A stretch of 48,159 bases of DNA from an uncultured Bdellovibrionales bacterium. Its GTDB lineage: Bacteria > Bdellovibrionota > FAC87 > UBA2466. The translations under genes were made by a program, and so were the position numbers. Shown here piece by piece: positions 40,882 through 48,159 of this stretch. The first letter of the stretch is position 1. Each line of letters opens with the position of its first letter. Location of the stretch: positions 1 through 48,159 of the forward strand of contig CALCZU010000027.1 of the NCBI GenBank assembly GCA_937903155.1, in the 5' to 3' direction. Under the pieces are notes generated by a model. The model saw only the letters and a program-made list of their open reading frames with translations, did no database searches and was not told where the DNA came from.

Positions 40882-41482
40882 CTTGTTTACCCCACTTCTT
40901 TGGAAAGACACAGACGACTTTTTTTTTCGCTTCTAGAAATTTTTTGATGTGGTCGTGCATCAGCACCACATTTTCTTCCGTCGCCGGAGCAGCGGCAAGT
41001 TCCAGAAAGCGAATGGCGAAAGTAAAATTTTCACCAATTGTTTTTCGGATAAAACTTCTCCAGGGAAGTCCCGGATATTTGTAAAACTTTTCATCGCAAC
41101 TGGCGACAAGCCACTCTTCAGCCCATTTCTGTTCTATCTTGGTTTCGTTCCTTAAAAGAGGTTGGAATTCTTGCGGCACCCACTCGCCACAAATTTCCAT
41201 AAAATTTTCAATCGTCAGCTGATCCCAATCTCTCAACATCGAAAAGAGAAATTGGATTTCTTCGTCTTCTAAAAAATCTTCACCGCGTTTCAGATGTAAA
41301 AGAACCGCCTTATTGGAGGCTCTTAAAATCAGAAGCGAATTTTGAATCCGCTCCCAGTTCTCAATCGAACCCGAAAGGTGGATTAAGGGTTTATCGCTCT
41401 CCCCCGCCTTGGAGACCTGAGCACCGAGAACACCGCTTTCAACTCCATCGACATTGATGTTAAAAAGCAGCTCAGTAGACAT
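40868..41482 (-). CDS. Unknown protein between hbd and the B12-domain gene
   Basis: ATG 41482 follows GGAGGGG at ideal spacing and overlaps the hbd stop by 11 bp. The 204-aa product is cytosolic, acidic and mostly helical (LIHLSGSIENWERIQNSLLILRASN, EEIQFLFSMLRDWDQLTIENFMEICGEW). I do not recognise a family. A very diverged enoyl-CoA hydratase-like fold is conceivable from the N-terminal strand pattern, but no catalytic motif is visible. Position implies a role in acyl-CoA or propionate metabolism. It overlaps the B12-domain gene by about 14 bp. Confidence 0.55.
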   Translation of the reverse strand: MSTELLFNINVDGVESGVLGAQVSKAGESDKPLIHLSGSIENWERIQNSLLILRASNKAVLLHLKRGEDFLEDEEIQFLFSMLRDWDQLTIENFMEICGEWVPQEFQPLLRNETKIEQKWAEEWLVASCDEKFYKYPGLPWRSFIRKTIGENFTFAIRFLELAAAPATEENVVLMHDHIKKFLEAKKKVVCVFPKKWGKQGEPH

Positions 41483-42320
41483 AGACACCCCTCCCCGATT
41501 TTTTGCCCATCCATCCCGCTTCGACATATTTTCTCATTAAAGGTGCAGGTCGATATTTGGTATCGCCTAAATCTCGGTGCAAGATTTCCATGACGAATAA
41601 ACAGACATCTAAGCCCACGAAATCTGCAAGCTCTAAAGGCCCCATCGGAAAGTTACATCCAAGTTTCATCGCTGTATCGATATCTTTCGCCGAAGCCAAA
41701 CCTTCTTGAAGGGCTACAAATGCTTCGTTAATCATGGGCATTAAGATTCGGTTTACAGCGAATCCAGGAGCATCTTTCGCTTCGATAAACGTTTTGCCCA
41801 TTTGTTCCGCCACCGTGCGGACCGTTTTAAAGCATTCGTCAGAAGTCGCCATGCCTTTGATCCCTTCGACAAGTGCCATTAAAGGTACGGGATTCATAAA
41901 GTGCATGCCCGCGATCAGTTCGGGTCTTTTGGTTTGTCGACCAATCTCGGTAATCGAAATTGAAGAAGTATTTGAAACTAAAATTTTTCCAGGAGCGATT
42001 AACGCGTCCAAGTCGCGAAACAACTTAAATTTCACTTCGCGATTTTCCGTGGCCGCTTCAATTACAAAATCTGCGTTTTTCATGTCGCCGAATTGAGTCG
42101 TCGCATGAATGCGTTTTAAAATATTTTCGGGAGTATCTTTGAGTTTGTTTTTCTCGGCCAATTTCGCCAGAGATTTTTGGACGGAAGCCATCGCCTTTTC
42201 AAGCTGGGGGGCCGCGATATCAAACAAAGTGACATTAAAACCGGCTTGGGCGCCCACTTGAGCAATCCCGTTGCCCATTGATCCGCTTCCAATGACTGCA
42301 ATATTCTGTACTTTCGACAT
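41472..42320 (-). CDS. 3-hydroxyacyl-CoA (3-hydroxybutyryl-CoA) dehydrogenase
   Basis: ATG 42320 follows GAGGAG, giving 282 aa. The N-terminal Rossmann fold has IAVIGSGSMGNGIAQVGA. NTSSISITEIGRQTKRPELIAGMHFMNPVPLM holds the catalytic His, and Glu is found in the VEGIKG region. The C-terminal dimerisation domain has APGFAVNRILMPMINEAFVAL and CNFPMGPLELADFVGLDVCL. This is the PaaH/Hbd group that oxidises 3-hydroxyacyl-CoA with NAD+. It heads the operon with the unknown gene and the B12-domain gene. It lies in a coupled order unlike standard beta-oxidation clusters. Confidence 0.93.
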   Translation of the reverse strand: MSKVQNIAVIGSGSMGNGIAQVGAQAGFNVTLFDIAAPQLEKAMASVQKSLAKLAEKNKLKDTPENILKRIHATTQFGDMKNADFVIEAATENREVKFKLFRDLDALIAPGKILVSNTSSISITEIGRQTKRPELIAGMHFMNPVPLMALVEGIKGMATSDECFKTVRTVAEQMGKTFIEAKDAPGFAVNRILMPMINEAFVALQEGLASAKDIDTAMKLGCNFPMGPLELADFVGLDVCLFVMEILHRDLGDTKYRPAPLMRKYVEAGWMGKKSGRGVYVY

Positions 42321-42414
42321 GCTGCTCCTCAAACGTTGTTAGCTTTATATAAAGTTATCAACGACGGATCATCACGTCAAACATTGTCAAAAATTCGTCC
42401 TAGGCGTCCGACCC

Positions 42415-42508
42415 GTCATTGCGAGGAGGCGAAGCCGACGCGGCAATCTCGCCGCGTAAAGAAGAACGTCCTTTTGCATCGAGATTGCTTCGCTACGCTC
42501 GCAATGAC
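42415..42508. repeat. Copy of the GTCATTGCGAGG palindromic repeat
   Basis: The ends GTCATTGCGAG (42415-42425) and CTCGCAATGAC (42498-42508) are exact inverted repeats. Inner segments GGCAATCTCG and CGAGATTGC also pair. This arm order is that of widespread REP-like repeats with outer GTCATTGCGAG ends. It shares its ends with the perfect palindrome near 18.4 kb. It is in the gap between hbd and the Ser-tailed protein gene. Confidence 0.9.
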
Positions 42509-42539
42509 TGCTTTCTAGCAACTCTCCACGCAAAAAGAA

Positions 42540-42568
42540 ACCGGGCTTAAGAAAATCTTAAGCCCGGT
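42540..42568 (-). terminator. Rho-independent terminator after the Ser-tailed secreted protein
   Basis: ACCGGGCTTAAGA pairs perfectly with TCTTAAGCCCGGT (13 bp, 3-nt loop). On the minus strand it is followed by TTTCTTTTT. It starts 28 bases after the stop at 42596. Confidence 0.9.
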
Positions 42569-42595
42569 CTTTCTAATTTTGTTTACTTCAGACTC

Positions 42596-44026
42596 TTAGC
42601 GAGAGCGTGAGCTCGAGCTGTGAGAACTGGAGTTCGAACCGCTACCGTTGCGTGCAGTGCTGCTCGAGAAGGAAGCATTGCGGGAGGAAGCTCCGTTCGC
42701 AGTTTTTCCTTGCTGTGCTTGCGGCATTTGAGCAAGAGCGGCTTGAGCTCTTTGGCTTAAACCGTCTGCAGCAGTTGCAGCAGCGAAACACTCATCTAAT
42801 TCAGACTGAAACTCTTGTCCGAGTTGAGCTTGCATCGTTGCGAAAGCTTGCATTGCTTCCACTGCTTTCGCCATGACTTTCTTTGGGCTCTTTTCGGTAA
42901 CGATTTGAGTTAACGGATTCGACAAAGCGGCTCCGTTCATGATGCCGATGATTCGGTCGTCAATGCTATTGCATTGAAGGCTTCTCACGCGGTTTGCCAT
43001 GATTTCGGTATCAAACGCGACGGCTTGAGCATCCTTGTTAGGATTTGCAGCCAACGCTTGGCTTGTCTTAATGACTTGTTTTTCAGCTTCGCGCTTTTGT
43101 TTTTTACAGTTCGCGACAGCTTTTTTATCAATTTTCAAAGCCATATCGATTGCGCTCTTCTTTTGTTGCTCGAGAGACGCTGCAAACTCAGCGGCCACTT
43201 TGCTGATTTCTTTATCGCTTTTTCCAATCGCTGGAGCAAAAGCTTGGAAGAATTTCGAAGCGGTTTTAACGAGATCAAGTTCTGAAGCTTTGTCTTCCGC
43301 TTTCATTTTGGGAAGGATTTCGTTTTTCCATTCCGCATTTCTCATTTCAGCGCCCTTAATTCCAGGAACTTTTTCGGCTTTGAGTTTTGGGTCATCGCCA
43401 TTGGGGTTAGTCGCTAATTCTTCGAATTCTGCGAAAAGTTGAGCGGTTCGTGCTTTCACATCCGCTTCGTTTTCTTTGATATCTTTTTCTAAAACATCCT
43501 GCACTTTGCTTGCGAACTTTTTACCAGCCGCAGTGTGAGAATCTAAAGCACTCTTAAATTGTTGGAGGTCAACTCCCTTACGGCAAACTTGTGGAAGGTC
43601 GCCCGTACTGAAATCCGCAGGATTGCCAGAATTAAATGGAGAAGCCACACGACTTGCGGTCTTGCTCAATTCATTCAGACTTAAGCCTCTCGCACTGACG
43701 AGATCTTTTTCAGCGGCTTTGATTTTAGATTTCAAACCTTTTTTGGCATTGATCTTTTTATTCCAACCAGCACCTTTTTCGATATTCTCGAGCTCTTCTT
43801 GTTGAAGAACGCCGTAGGATTTAATTTTCTGTATAACGGCATCTAGGTCGTCTGAACTGTCGACACCCGTTTTCAATTTGCTTGAAACAGGAAGAATGCC
43901 TTTTGCCAGCTGGCCATCCTTTTGTAATTGATCCAAGCTATAATCTGCTTGAAGGATTCCAGGGAGGACTAAGCTGAGGCTTAATCCGACTTTCGCCAAC
44001 ATCAAAACATTCATCTTTTTCATCAT
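42596..44026 (-). CDS. Secreted Lys/Ala-rich helical protein with Ser-rich tail
   Basis: The 476-aa protein has a signal peptide (about residues 1-27) and GGAG before the start. I do not recognise a family. The body is strongly helical and rich in Lys, Ala, Glu and Gln (for example GLKSKIKAAEKDLVSARG, KKQKREAEKQVIKTSQALAANP), consistent with coiled coils, with few Cys. The final 40 residues are low-complexity Ser/Asn/Gly/Arg (NGSGSNSSSHSSSSRSR). It is monocistronic with its own terminator. A structural or surface role is possible; nothing catalytic is visible. Confidence 0.5.
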   Translation of the reverse strand: MMKKMNVLMLAKVGLSLSLVLPGILQADYSLDQLQKDGQLAKGILPVSSKLKTGVDSSDDLDAVIQKIKSYGVLQQEELENIEKGAGWNKKINAKKGLKSKIKAAEKDLVSARGLSLNELSKTASRVASPFNSGNPADFSTGDLPQVCRKGVDLQQFKSALDSHTAAGKKFASKVQDVLEKDIKENEADVKARTAQLFAEFEELATNPNGDDPKLKAEKVPGIKGAEMRNAEWKNEILPKMKAEDKASELDLVKTASKFFQAFAPAIGKSDKEISKVAAEFAASLEQQKKSAIDMALKIDKKAVANCKKQKREAEKQVIKTSQALAANPNKDAQAVAFDTEIMANRVRSLQCNSIDDRIIGIMNGAALSNPLTQIVTEKSPKKVMAKAVEAMQAFATMQAQLGQEFQSELDECFAAATAADGLSQRAQAALAQMPQAQQGKTANGASSRNASFSSSTARNGSGSNSSSHSSSSRSR

Positions 44027-44465
44027 AAACTCCGCAAAAACAACGTTCGCATCAACTTTTGGTATTTGAATTCACACTGAATCCAAACTGTCCTGTGAAA
44101 TACAGGACTCTATCAATTGCTTATTGTGCAAGTGGTAAGCCAACGACAAATTCTCTTCGCTCAGGCTTCAAACGGCCATGGCCGCATAGTGGGGTAACAA
44201 AATGCGCGGATCTCTTGCAGAGGACTCTGTATCATTCCAAGCACTTAGAGGGTGAAAAACTTGTATACCCTCCGACTAATCCTTAGACACCTCAGAAAAG
44301 GACCAAAAGAGGCTTATAAAACCAGTTACTTAAGGGGGCATATTCAAACAAACCTTCAGGGTTGCCATTTTTTTAAATTACAACTAGTGTTCGCGGTTGA
44401 TAAAAAAACTTAGGAAGGCCTTTGGTTGTGCCTTCAAAGTAGAACCTTTATTCAAGGAGAATAAA
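44027..44465. other. 438-base intergenic region between divergent secreted-protein genes
   Basis: No protein-coding frame is convincing here. It holds a short hairpin, GTCCTGT-N5-ACAGGAC (near 44090), and GAAGGC/GCCTTC in the leader before 44466. A plausible promoter for the small downstream gene is described separately. The length and presence of several short complementary segments leave room for a structured RNA, but I cannot match one to a known family. Confidence 0.3.
44362..44390 (+). promoter_or_regulatory. Possible sigma-70 promoter for the small Ala/Lys-rich protein
   Basis: TTGCCA (44362-44367) is followed after 17 bp by TAGTGT (44385-44390). This would give a leader of about 70 nt before the ATG at 44466. 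It rests on spacing and consensus only. Confidence 0.3.
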
Positions 44466-44714
44466 ATGAAAAATATCCTCGTAGGCCTTGGCCTCTTGTC
44501 CCTCGTTGGCGTAACTGGTTTCGCAAACACAACAGCTACAACTGAAGCTGCAAAAGCAAAAGAATCCGCAGCTAAAGTTGAAGAACACGGACAAGCTGCT
44601 GAAAAGCACGCAAAAGCTGGCAAAAAAGCCGGTAAAGAAGCTGCTAAAGCTGCAAAAGAAGCTGCTGATCACGCAGAAAAAGCTGCTGATGCTGCTGCAC
44701 CTGCAACTAAGTAA
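44466..44714 (+). CDS. Small secreted Ala/Lys/Glu-rich helical protein
   Basis: ATG 44466 stands behind AAGGAGAATAAA, giving 82 aa with a signal peptide (MKNILVGLGLLSLVGVTGFA, then N). The mature part is nearly all Ala, Lys and Glu in helical repeats (EAAKAKESAAKVEEHGQAAEKHAKAG). This looks like a long amphipathic helix or coiled coil, similar in style to small Lpp-like or histone-like tails, but it has no Cys lipobox and no named family. A strong leader site and terminator suggest high expression. Function unknown. Confidence 0.7.
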   Translation: MKNILVGLGLLSLVGVTGFANTTATTEAAKAKESAAKVEEHGQAAEKHAKAGKKAGKEAAKAAKEAADHAEKAADAAAPATK

Positions 44715-44729
44715 TTTTACTTTAGTTCA

Positions 44730-44780
44730 AAAAAAGGGCTTGGTTTCGAAGACTTCTTCGGATCAAGCCCTTTTTTATTT
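44730..44780 (+). terminator. Strong rho-independent terminator after the 82-aa gene
   Basis: AAAAAAGGGCTTG (44730-44742) pairs perfectly with CAAGCCCTTTTTT (44764-44776), and a T-rich run follows. It begins 15 bases after the stop. Confidence 0.93.
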
Positions 44781-44859
44781 CCCCGTTAGTTTCCCCCCTC
44801 CCTTAACCCTCATTCTCTATCCACTTCCCTAAGAAAACGAGAAAGCCGGTCCAACCGAT

Positions 44860-45037
44860 CTTTTCGAGTGAAGAAGATTGGGGGTGGCAGCGGAGTCCGA
44901 TCCCAATGGCTCCAAAGAAGAAAACCAAACCACAACGTGCGTCAACCACTGCATTTCCCCGCACCAGATTGAAAGCCGACAGAGCCAGTGGGATCTGACG
45001 CAGCTGACAGGACCCGCAATCTTCTTCACTCGAAAAG
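44860..45037. repeat. 178-bp inverted-repeat element upstream of the 7TM-HD gene
   Basis: The 21-bp left end (44860-44880, CTTTTCGAGTGAAGAAGATT plus G) is the exact reverse complement of 45017-45037. Inside, GATCCCAATGGCTC (about 44899-44912) faces GAGCCAGTGGGATC (about 44982-44995) with one mismatch. The element thus folds as a long imperfect stem with a terminal loop. It has no coding sequence of note. It could be a MITE-like mobile element or a structured leader RNA. Confidence 0.8.
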
Positions 45038-45150
45038 TTTGTGATGTCCCTTCCTTTATTACGCTCTTGATTCCACTACGCACCGTTCCGTATCTTGTGC
45101 TTACAAGCTATGAAGATTGTGCCGATACGATAGATGAAGGAGCATGCCTT

Positions 45151-47523
45151 TTGCCGAATGTTGCAAATAATCGAAAGCCTGCGAGCTGGTTGAAGTTTTT
45201 CAAGCAGTTTCTGAAAAATACCTACGAAGGCAAAAACTCAGATGAGTTTTTAAGTGAAGATGCGAAAACGCGTCGGCGAAATATCGCCCGCTGGGTTTAT
45301 ACCGTCATCTTCTCGGGCACGCTCGCCGTCATCGTCACGATTCCTCGAGGTTTAAAATTTAATACGGGCCCATTGCGTCTAGGCGACATCATCGAAGAGG
45401 ATTTGATTTCTCCGATTTCTGCAGAGATTGAACCGGTAGAGTCTTCGAATACCGATCGCGAAAACTTAGCTCGAAGAGTTCCGCCAGTTTACAACTACGA
45501 CGACCGAATCACCGAACGTTGGTTAAAACGTTGGGAAAAAGCCTTTGAACAGATTCGCTCAGAGTATTATTCGAACGATCGCAAACGTGCCAAGAACAAC
45601 TCGAATATTCTTGATGCTGTTTCTAAGAAAACATTTGAACTCACCGGGCAATCTTTACGCCCCAAAGAAATGTTCTTTCTGCACGACAACAAGTTTAGTG
45701 AAAACATCCAGAAACTATTTTTGAAAATCGGCCAAGAGATACTGGTTGGAAGAATCATCTCGTCGAGCGATCTCTTCCCATTGCACTACAGTACCGGGAT
45801 CGTCGTTAGACAATTAAACCAAGGACTTCACGAGACTTTAATTCAAGACGTGACGCGAATCTGGAGTTTGGACCAGGCTCGCGAAGTTTTGCAGCATCCT
45901 CCAGGGCGCGATTCAAAATCGAAGACACTGACCCATGTGCTCGAGCTTGTCGGAAACGTCATTGTTCCCAACCTCGCGTATGACGAAGCGCTGACTAAAA
46001 AACGAATCGATTCGATTATTGCATCGACTCGACAACCGATTCTTTCGGTACATGAAGGCCAAACGATTTTGCGAAAAGGCGACCGAGTCACCGAACAACA
46101 GTGGGAACTTTTGCAGCAGCTGAGAAATTTAAGTTCCTTTAAAGCAAGCCTCAAAAGACTCACTTTAAATTTCATCATTTTCATTGCATTTTTTAGTCTT
46201 CTTTTCAAAATTTCTCTCGGCCGAAGCAATATCTGGAACCTCTCTTTTAAAGACGCGCTTTTCTTTTTCTCTATCAGTGCCCTTTCACTGATTTTAGTAA
46301 AGTATGTTCTCCCGGTAACACGTCTGTTGTTCTCTCAGTTCGGTCTTTCAAACTCCGCCGAATTTATTCTGCCTTTTTCATCAGGCGGAATTATTTTGTA
46401 TCTATTGATGGGAACGGAAGCGGCATACACCTTTGCTTTCGGAATTAGTATTGTTTTGGGCTATATGCTCGACCAAAACTTCTTTTACTCTATCTGGGCA
46501 TTCACTTGCACGGCGACGGCGATTCAAAGTATCGGTACTTGTAAGGAACGCGCGGATCTCTTTAAATTCGGAGCGTTCAGCGGACTCCTCGGCGCGGTCC
46601 TTATCTTGGCGTACTCGCTTTTACAAAGCATGGGCATGCAACACGTCGATTGGACGACGATTCTTGCGACGATGGTTTTAAGTATTACTTCGGGGCTTCT
46701 TTCGACCGTGTTTACAAGCTTAATTATTCCATTCCTAGAAGTCGTTTTTGGTTATACAACGAGTCTAAAATTGCTTGAGCTTTCCAACTTTCATCACCCG
46801 TTACTTCACACACTGATGATGAAAGCGCCGGGGACGTATCATCACTCCGTCATTGTGGGAAGTCTTGCGGAGATCGCAGCAGATCATATCAAAGCCAATC
46901 CGCTTTTAGCGCGAGTCGCGGCCTACTACCACGATATCGGGAAGATGACGAAGCCCATGTATTTTATCGAGAACCAAACTCCCGGGAACAACCCTCATGA
47001 TCAGCTTTCTCCCAGCATGTCGGCGAAAATCCTTTTCTCTCACGTCAAAAACGGGGTAAAACTCGGAAAAGAATATAGTTTAGGAGCTAAAATCGTCGAT
47101 ATTATTGAACAGCATCACGGCACGACCGTCGCTTCATTTTTTTACAATAAGGCAAAGTCCCTTGAGAACCCAGAAGTCGAACTCGTAGAAGAATCTCACT
47201 TTAAGTATCCAGGTCCGAAACCTCAGACTCGTGAAGCCGGGATTGTGATGCTTGCAGATGCGTGCGAAGCCGCTACTCGCTCGATTTCAGAGCCGACGCC
47301 TTCAAAAATCCAAGCGATGGTCCACAGTATTATCACCAAACGCTTTCTAGAAGAGCAATTCACAGATTGTGATTTGACGATTAGCGATCTGAAGATCATT
47401 GAAGAAAATTTCACGCGGACTCTTGTATCTCTCTACCACCATCGCATCGAATATCCTGGGCAGAAAAAGTTCTTGAACCAGACCGCTGCGGATTCCTCAC
47501 CCAAAAAATCGGCGAGCTCGTGA
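45151..47523 (+). CDS. 7TM-HD family phosphohydrolase (PgpH/YqfF type)
   Basis: I choose TTG 45151, eight bases after AAGGAG (45137-45142). This gives 790 aa with a normal cytosolic lead before the first helix; the open frame to 44878 is inverted-repeat sequence. Layout: first helix (about 45-60), a 7TMR-HDED periplasmic domain (about 70-360), seven helices (about 375-560), and an HD domain with ARVAAYYHDIGKMTKP (His594, Asp595), TYHHS and IEQHHGTTVASFFY. PgpH homologues hydrolyse cyclic di-AMP. It overlaps ybeY as GTGA, the conserved yqfF-ybeY order. Confidence 0.88.
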   Translation: MPNVANNRKPASWLKFFKQFLKNTYEGKNSDEFLSEDAKTRRRNIARWVYTVIFSGTLAVIVTIPRGLKFNTGPLRLGDIIEEDLISPISAEIEPVESSNTDRENLARRVPPVYNYDDRITERWLKRWEKAFEQIRSEYYSNDRKRAKNNSNILDAVSKKTFELTGQSLRPKEMFFLHDNKFSENIQKLFLKIGQEILVGRIISSSDLFPLHYSTGIVVRQLNQGLHETLIQDVTRIWSLDQAREVLQHPPGRDSKSKTLTHVLELVGNVIVPNLAYDEALTKKRIDSIIASTRQPILSVHEGQTILRKGDRVTEQQWELLQQLRNLSSFKASLKRLTLNFIIFIAFFSLLFKISLGRSNIWNLSFKDALFFFSISALSLILVKYVLPVTRLLFSQFGLSNSAEFILPFSSGGIILYLLMGTEAAYTFAFGISIVLGYMLDQNFFYSIWAFTCTATAIQSIGTCKERADLFKFGAFSGLLGAVLILAYSLLQSMGMQHVDWTTILATMVLSITSGLLSTVFTSLIIPFLEVVFGYTTSLKLLELSNFHHPLLHTLMMKAPGTYHHSVIVGSLAEIAADHIKANPLLARVAAYYHDIGKMTKPMYFIENQTPGNNPHDQLSPSMSAKILFSHVKNGVKLGKEYSLGAKIVDIIEQHHGTTVASFFYNKAKSLENPEVELVEESHFKYPGPKPQTREAGIVMLADACEAATRSISEPTPSKIQAMVHSIITKRFLEEQFTDCDLTISDLKIIEENFTRTLVSLYHHRIEYPGQKKFLNQTAADSSPKKSASS

Positions 47524-48011
47524 GATTAAAGGTCAAAGACTACATTTTCGACGTGAGCTATTCTGCGCCTAAGAATTTTCCAGCGTACTTAAAGAAACAT
47601 ATTCGATGGTCGATTGAGGCAACGTTGAACGCCCTTCCCGCTTCTTTGATGCGGAAACATTTGAAGAAAAATCAGACTCATCTGTTGAGCGTGTCTATTC
47701 TCTCAAAAGCTCAGATTAAAAGACTGAACTCTCAGTACCGTGGAAAGAACAAAGCGACAGATGTCCTTTCATTTTCTCGATTAGAAGGCGAACAAGTTTT
47801 TTCGATTATGACAGACATCGGAGATCTTCTGATTTGCGCGGAGATCGCTCGCGAACAAGTCCCGATTTGGGAAAACTCTTATCCTGAAGAGATTAGACGA
47901 TTAACCGTGCACGGACTCTTGCATCTTTTTGGATATGACCACGAGTTGAGTCGGAAAGAAGAGAAACGAATGTTTTCTCTACAGGAAAAAATTTTGAAGT
48001 CTTATTTATAG
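47520..48011 (+). CDS. ybeY: Endoribonuclease YbeY
   Basis: The 163-aa protein starts at GTG 47520, overlapping the HD gene stop as GTGA. It has the family motif LTVHGLLHLFGYDHE, with three His that bind zinc, and NKATDVLSF upstream. YbeY helps to mature the 3' end of 16S rRNA and takes part in ribosome quality control. It follows a PgpH-type gene, as in many bacteria. All key residues are present. Confidence 0.94.
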   Translation: MRLKVKDYIFDVSYSAPKNFPAYLKKHIRWSIEATLNALPASLMRKHLKKNQTHLLSVSILSKAQIKRLNSQYRGKNKATDVLSFSRLEGEQVFSIMTDIGDLLICAEIAREQVPIWENSYPEEIRRLTVHGLLHLFGYDHELSRKEEKRMFSLQEKILKSYL

Positions 48012-48027
48012 TGTCACGCGGAACGCC

Positions 48028-48078
48028 GTCTTTGCGAGGAGCGTAAGCGCGTTGCTTCCCCTTGTTTGAGATTACTTC
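48028..48078. repeat. Degenerate copy of the GTCATTGCGAGG repeat
   Basis: GTCTTTGCGAGGAGCGTAAG at 48028 differs slightly from the repeat end, and GAGATTACTTC later matches GAGATTGCTTC of the copy near 42.4 kb. It appears to be an old, decayed copy just after ybeY. Confidence 0.5.
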
Positions 48079-48083
48079 TCCCC

Positions 48084-48105
48084 GTCATTGCGAGGAGGCG
48101 AAGCC
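48084..48105. repeat. Truncated copy of the GTCATTGCGAGG repeat
   Basis: The 22 bases here are identical to 42415-42436 and then the similarity stops at 48106, as if interrupted by inserted DNA. Confidence 0.75.
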
Positions 48106-48159
48106 TGTTCGGAGTCAAGACATACCTAACAGCGTGTGACAGGACATCCCTAACACTTA
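48106..48159. mobile_element. Possible insertion-sequence end (transposase-binding repeats)
   Basis: Two 13-bp direct repeats, GACATACCTAACA (48119-48131) and GACATCCCTAACA (48143-48155), occur with a 24-bp period. On the other strand they read TGTTAGG(T/G)ATGTC. Multiple short repeats of this kind are typical of IS481- or IS21-like ends. Similarity to the repeat element ends exactly at 48105. The transposase gene, if any, would lie to the right. Confidence 0.4.

Noticed and set aside
44878..45150. Upstream extension of the 7TM-HD gene to 44878
   Set aside because: It lies in the inverted-repeat element, has no family-like sequence, and a well-spaced AAGGAG precedes TTG 45151.
1..48159. CRISPR arrays, tRNA or rRNA genes
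   Set aside because: No regularly spaced repeats and no tRNA-like T-arm/acceptor or rRNA signatures were seen on reading both strands of the gaps.

Overview
The window is 48 kb of gene-dense chromosomal DNA from a Gram-negative, diderm bacterium of moderate GC content. It has Shine-Dalgarno-led genes and many ATGA/TAATG couplings. It encodes many outer-membrane, periplasmic and secreted proteins. The gene mix (Kdp sensor with a porin, NtrY/NtrX-like pair, papain-like and fungalysin-like secreted proteases, oomycete-elicitor-type transglutaminase, bacterial serpin, 7TM-HD phosphohydrolase next to ybeY) fits Bdellovibrionota/Oligoflexia or a relative. This assignment is an inference from gene content, not from a marker-gene tree.

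Layout. 1-3200 (+): the 3' part of kdpD, then kdpE and a coupled outer-membrane barrel gene. 3210-5005 (-): an HTTM-DCC fusion protein and its small membrane partner. 5113-9449 (-): a tightly coupled four-gene unit with a one-POTRA Omp85-type barrel, a periplasmic protein, an NtrY-like kinase and a sigma-54 activator. 9711-14541: bioY, a permuted NlpC/P60-like hydrolase, a transglutaminase-elicitor protein (-), a P1 (DmpA) aminopeptidase and a glutaminyl-cyclase-like propeller. 14585-19911: gamma carbonic anhydrase, miaB, a GT-C-like membrane protein, a GT2 glycosyltransferase and trmL. 19923-22839 (-): rnc-era-der as one coupled operon.

23083-29926 (+): the most distinctive block. It runs M20 peptidase - arginine N-succinyltransferase - secreted serpin - AstD-like aldehyde dehydrogenase - GT9 - glycerate kinase, mostly with 1-13 bp overlaps. 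The aldehyde dehydrogenase homologue has Phe in place of the catalytic Cys and His in place of the oxyanion Asn, so it looks like a pseudoenzyme. 29910-31391: a fatty-acid desaturase and a divergent FabR/DesT-like regulator. 31447-32935: mltG and a hotdog thioesterase.

33067-35776 is an accessory patch: a secreted protein with repeated CX3C pairs, a 33-aa one-TM microprotein candidate, a toxin-antitoxin-like pair, an orphan Gly-rich protein and a decayed coding fragment. 35824-44026 (-) holds an M36-like metalloprotease, a GtrB/ArnC-like glycosyltransferase, a papain-family protease, and an hbd - unknown - B12-binding-domain operon. It ends with a Ser-tailed secreted protein. 44466-48011 (+) holds a small Ala/Lys-rich secreted protein, then the 7TM-HD gene and ybeY.

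A dispersed palindromic repeat beginning GTCATTGCGAGG occurs near 18.4, 42.4 and 48.1 kb. The last copy seems to be cut by what looks like an insertion-sequence end. A separate 178-bp inverted-repeat element lies just upstream of the 7TM-HD gene.
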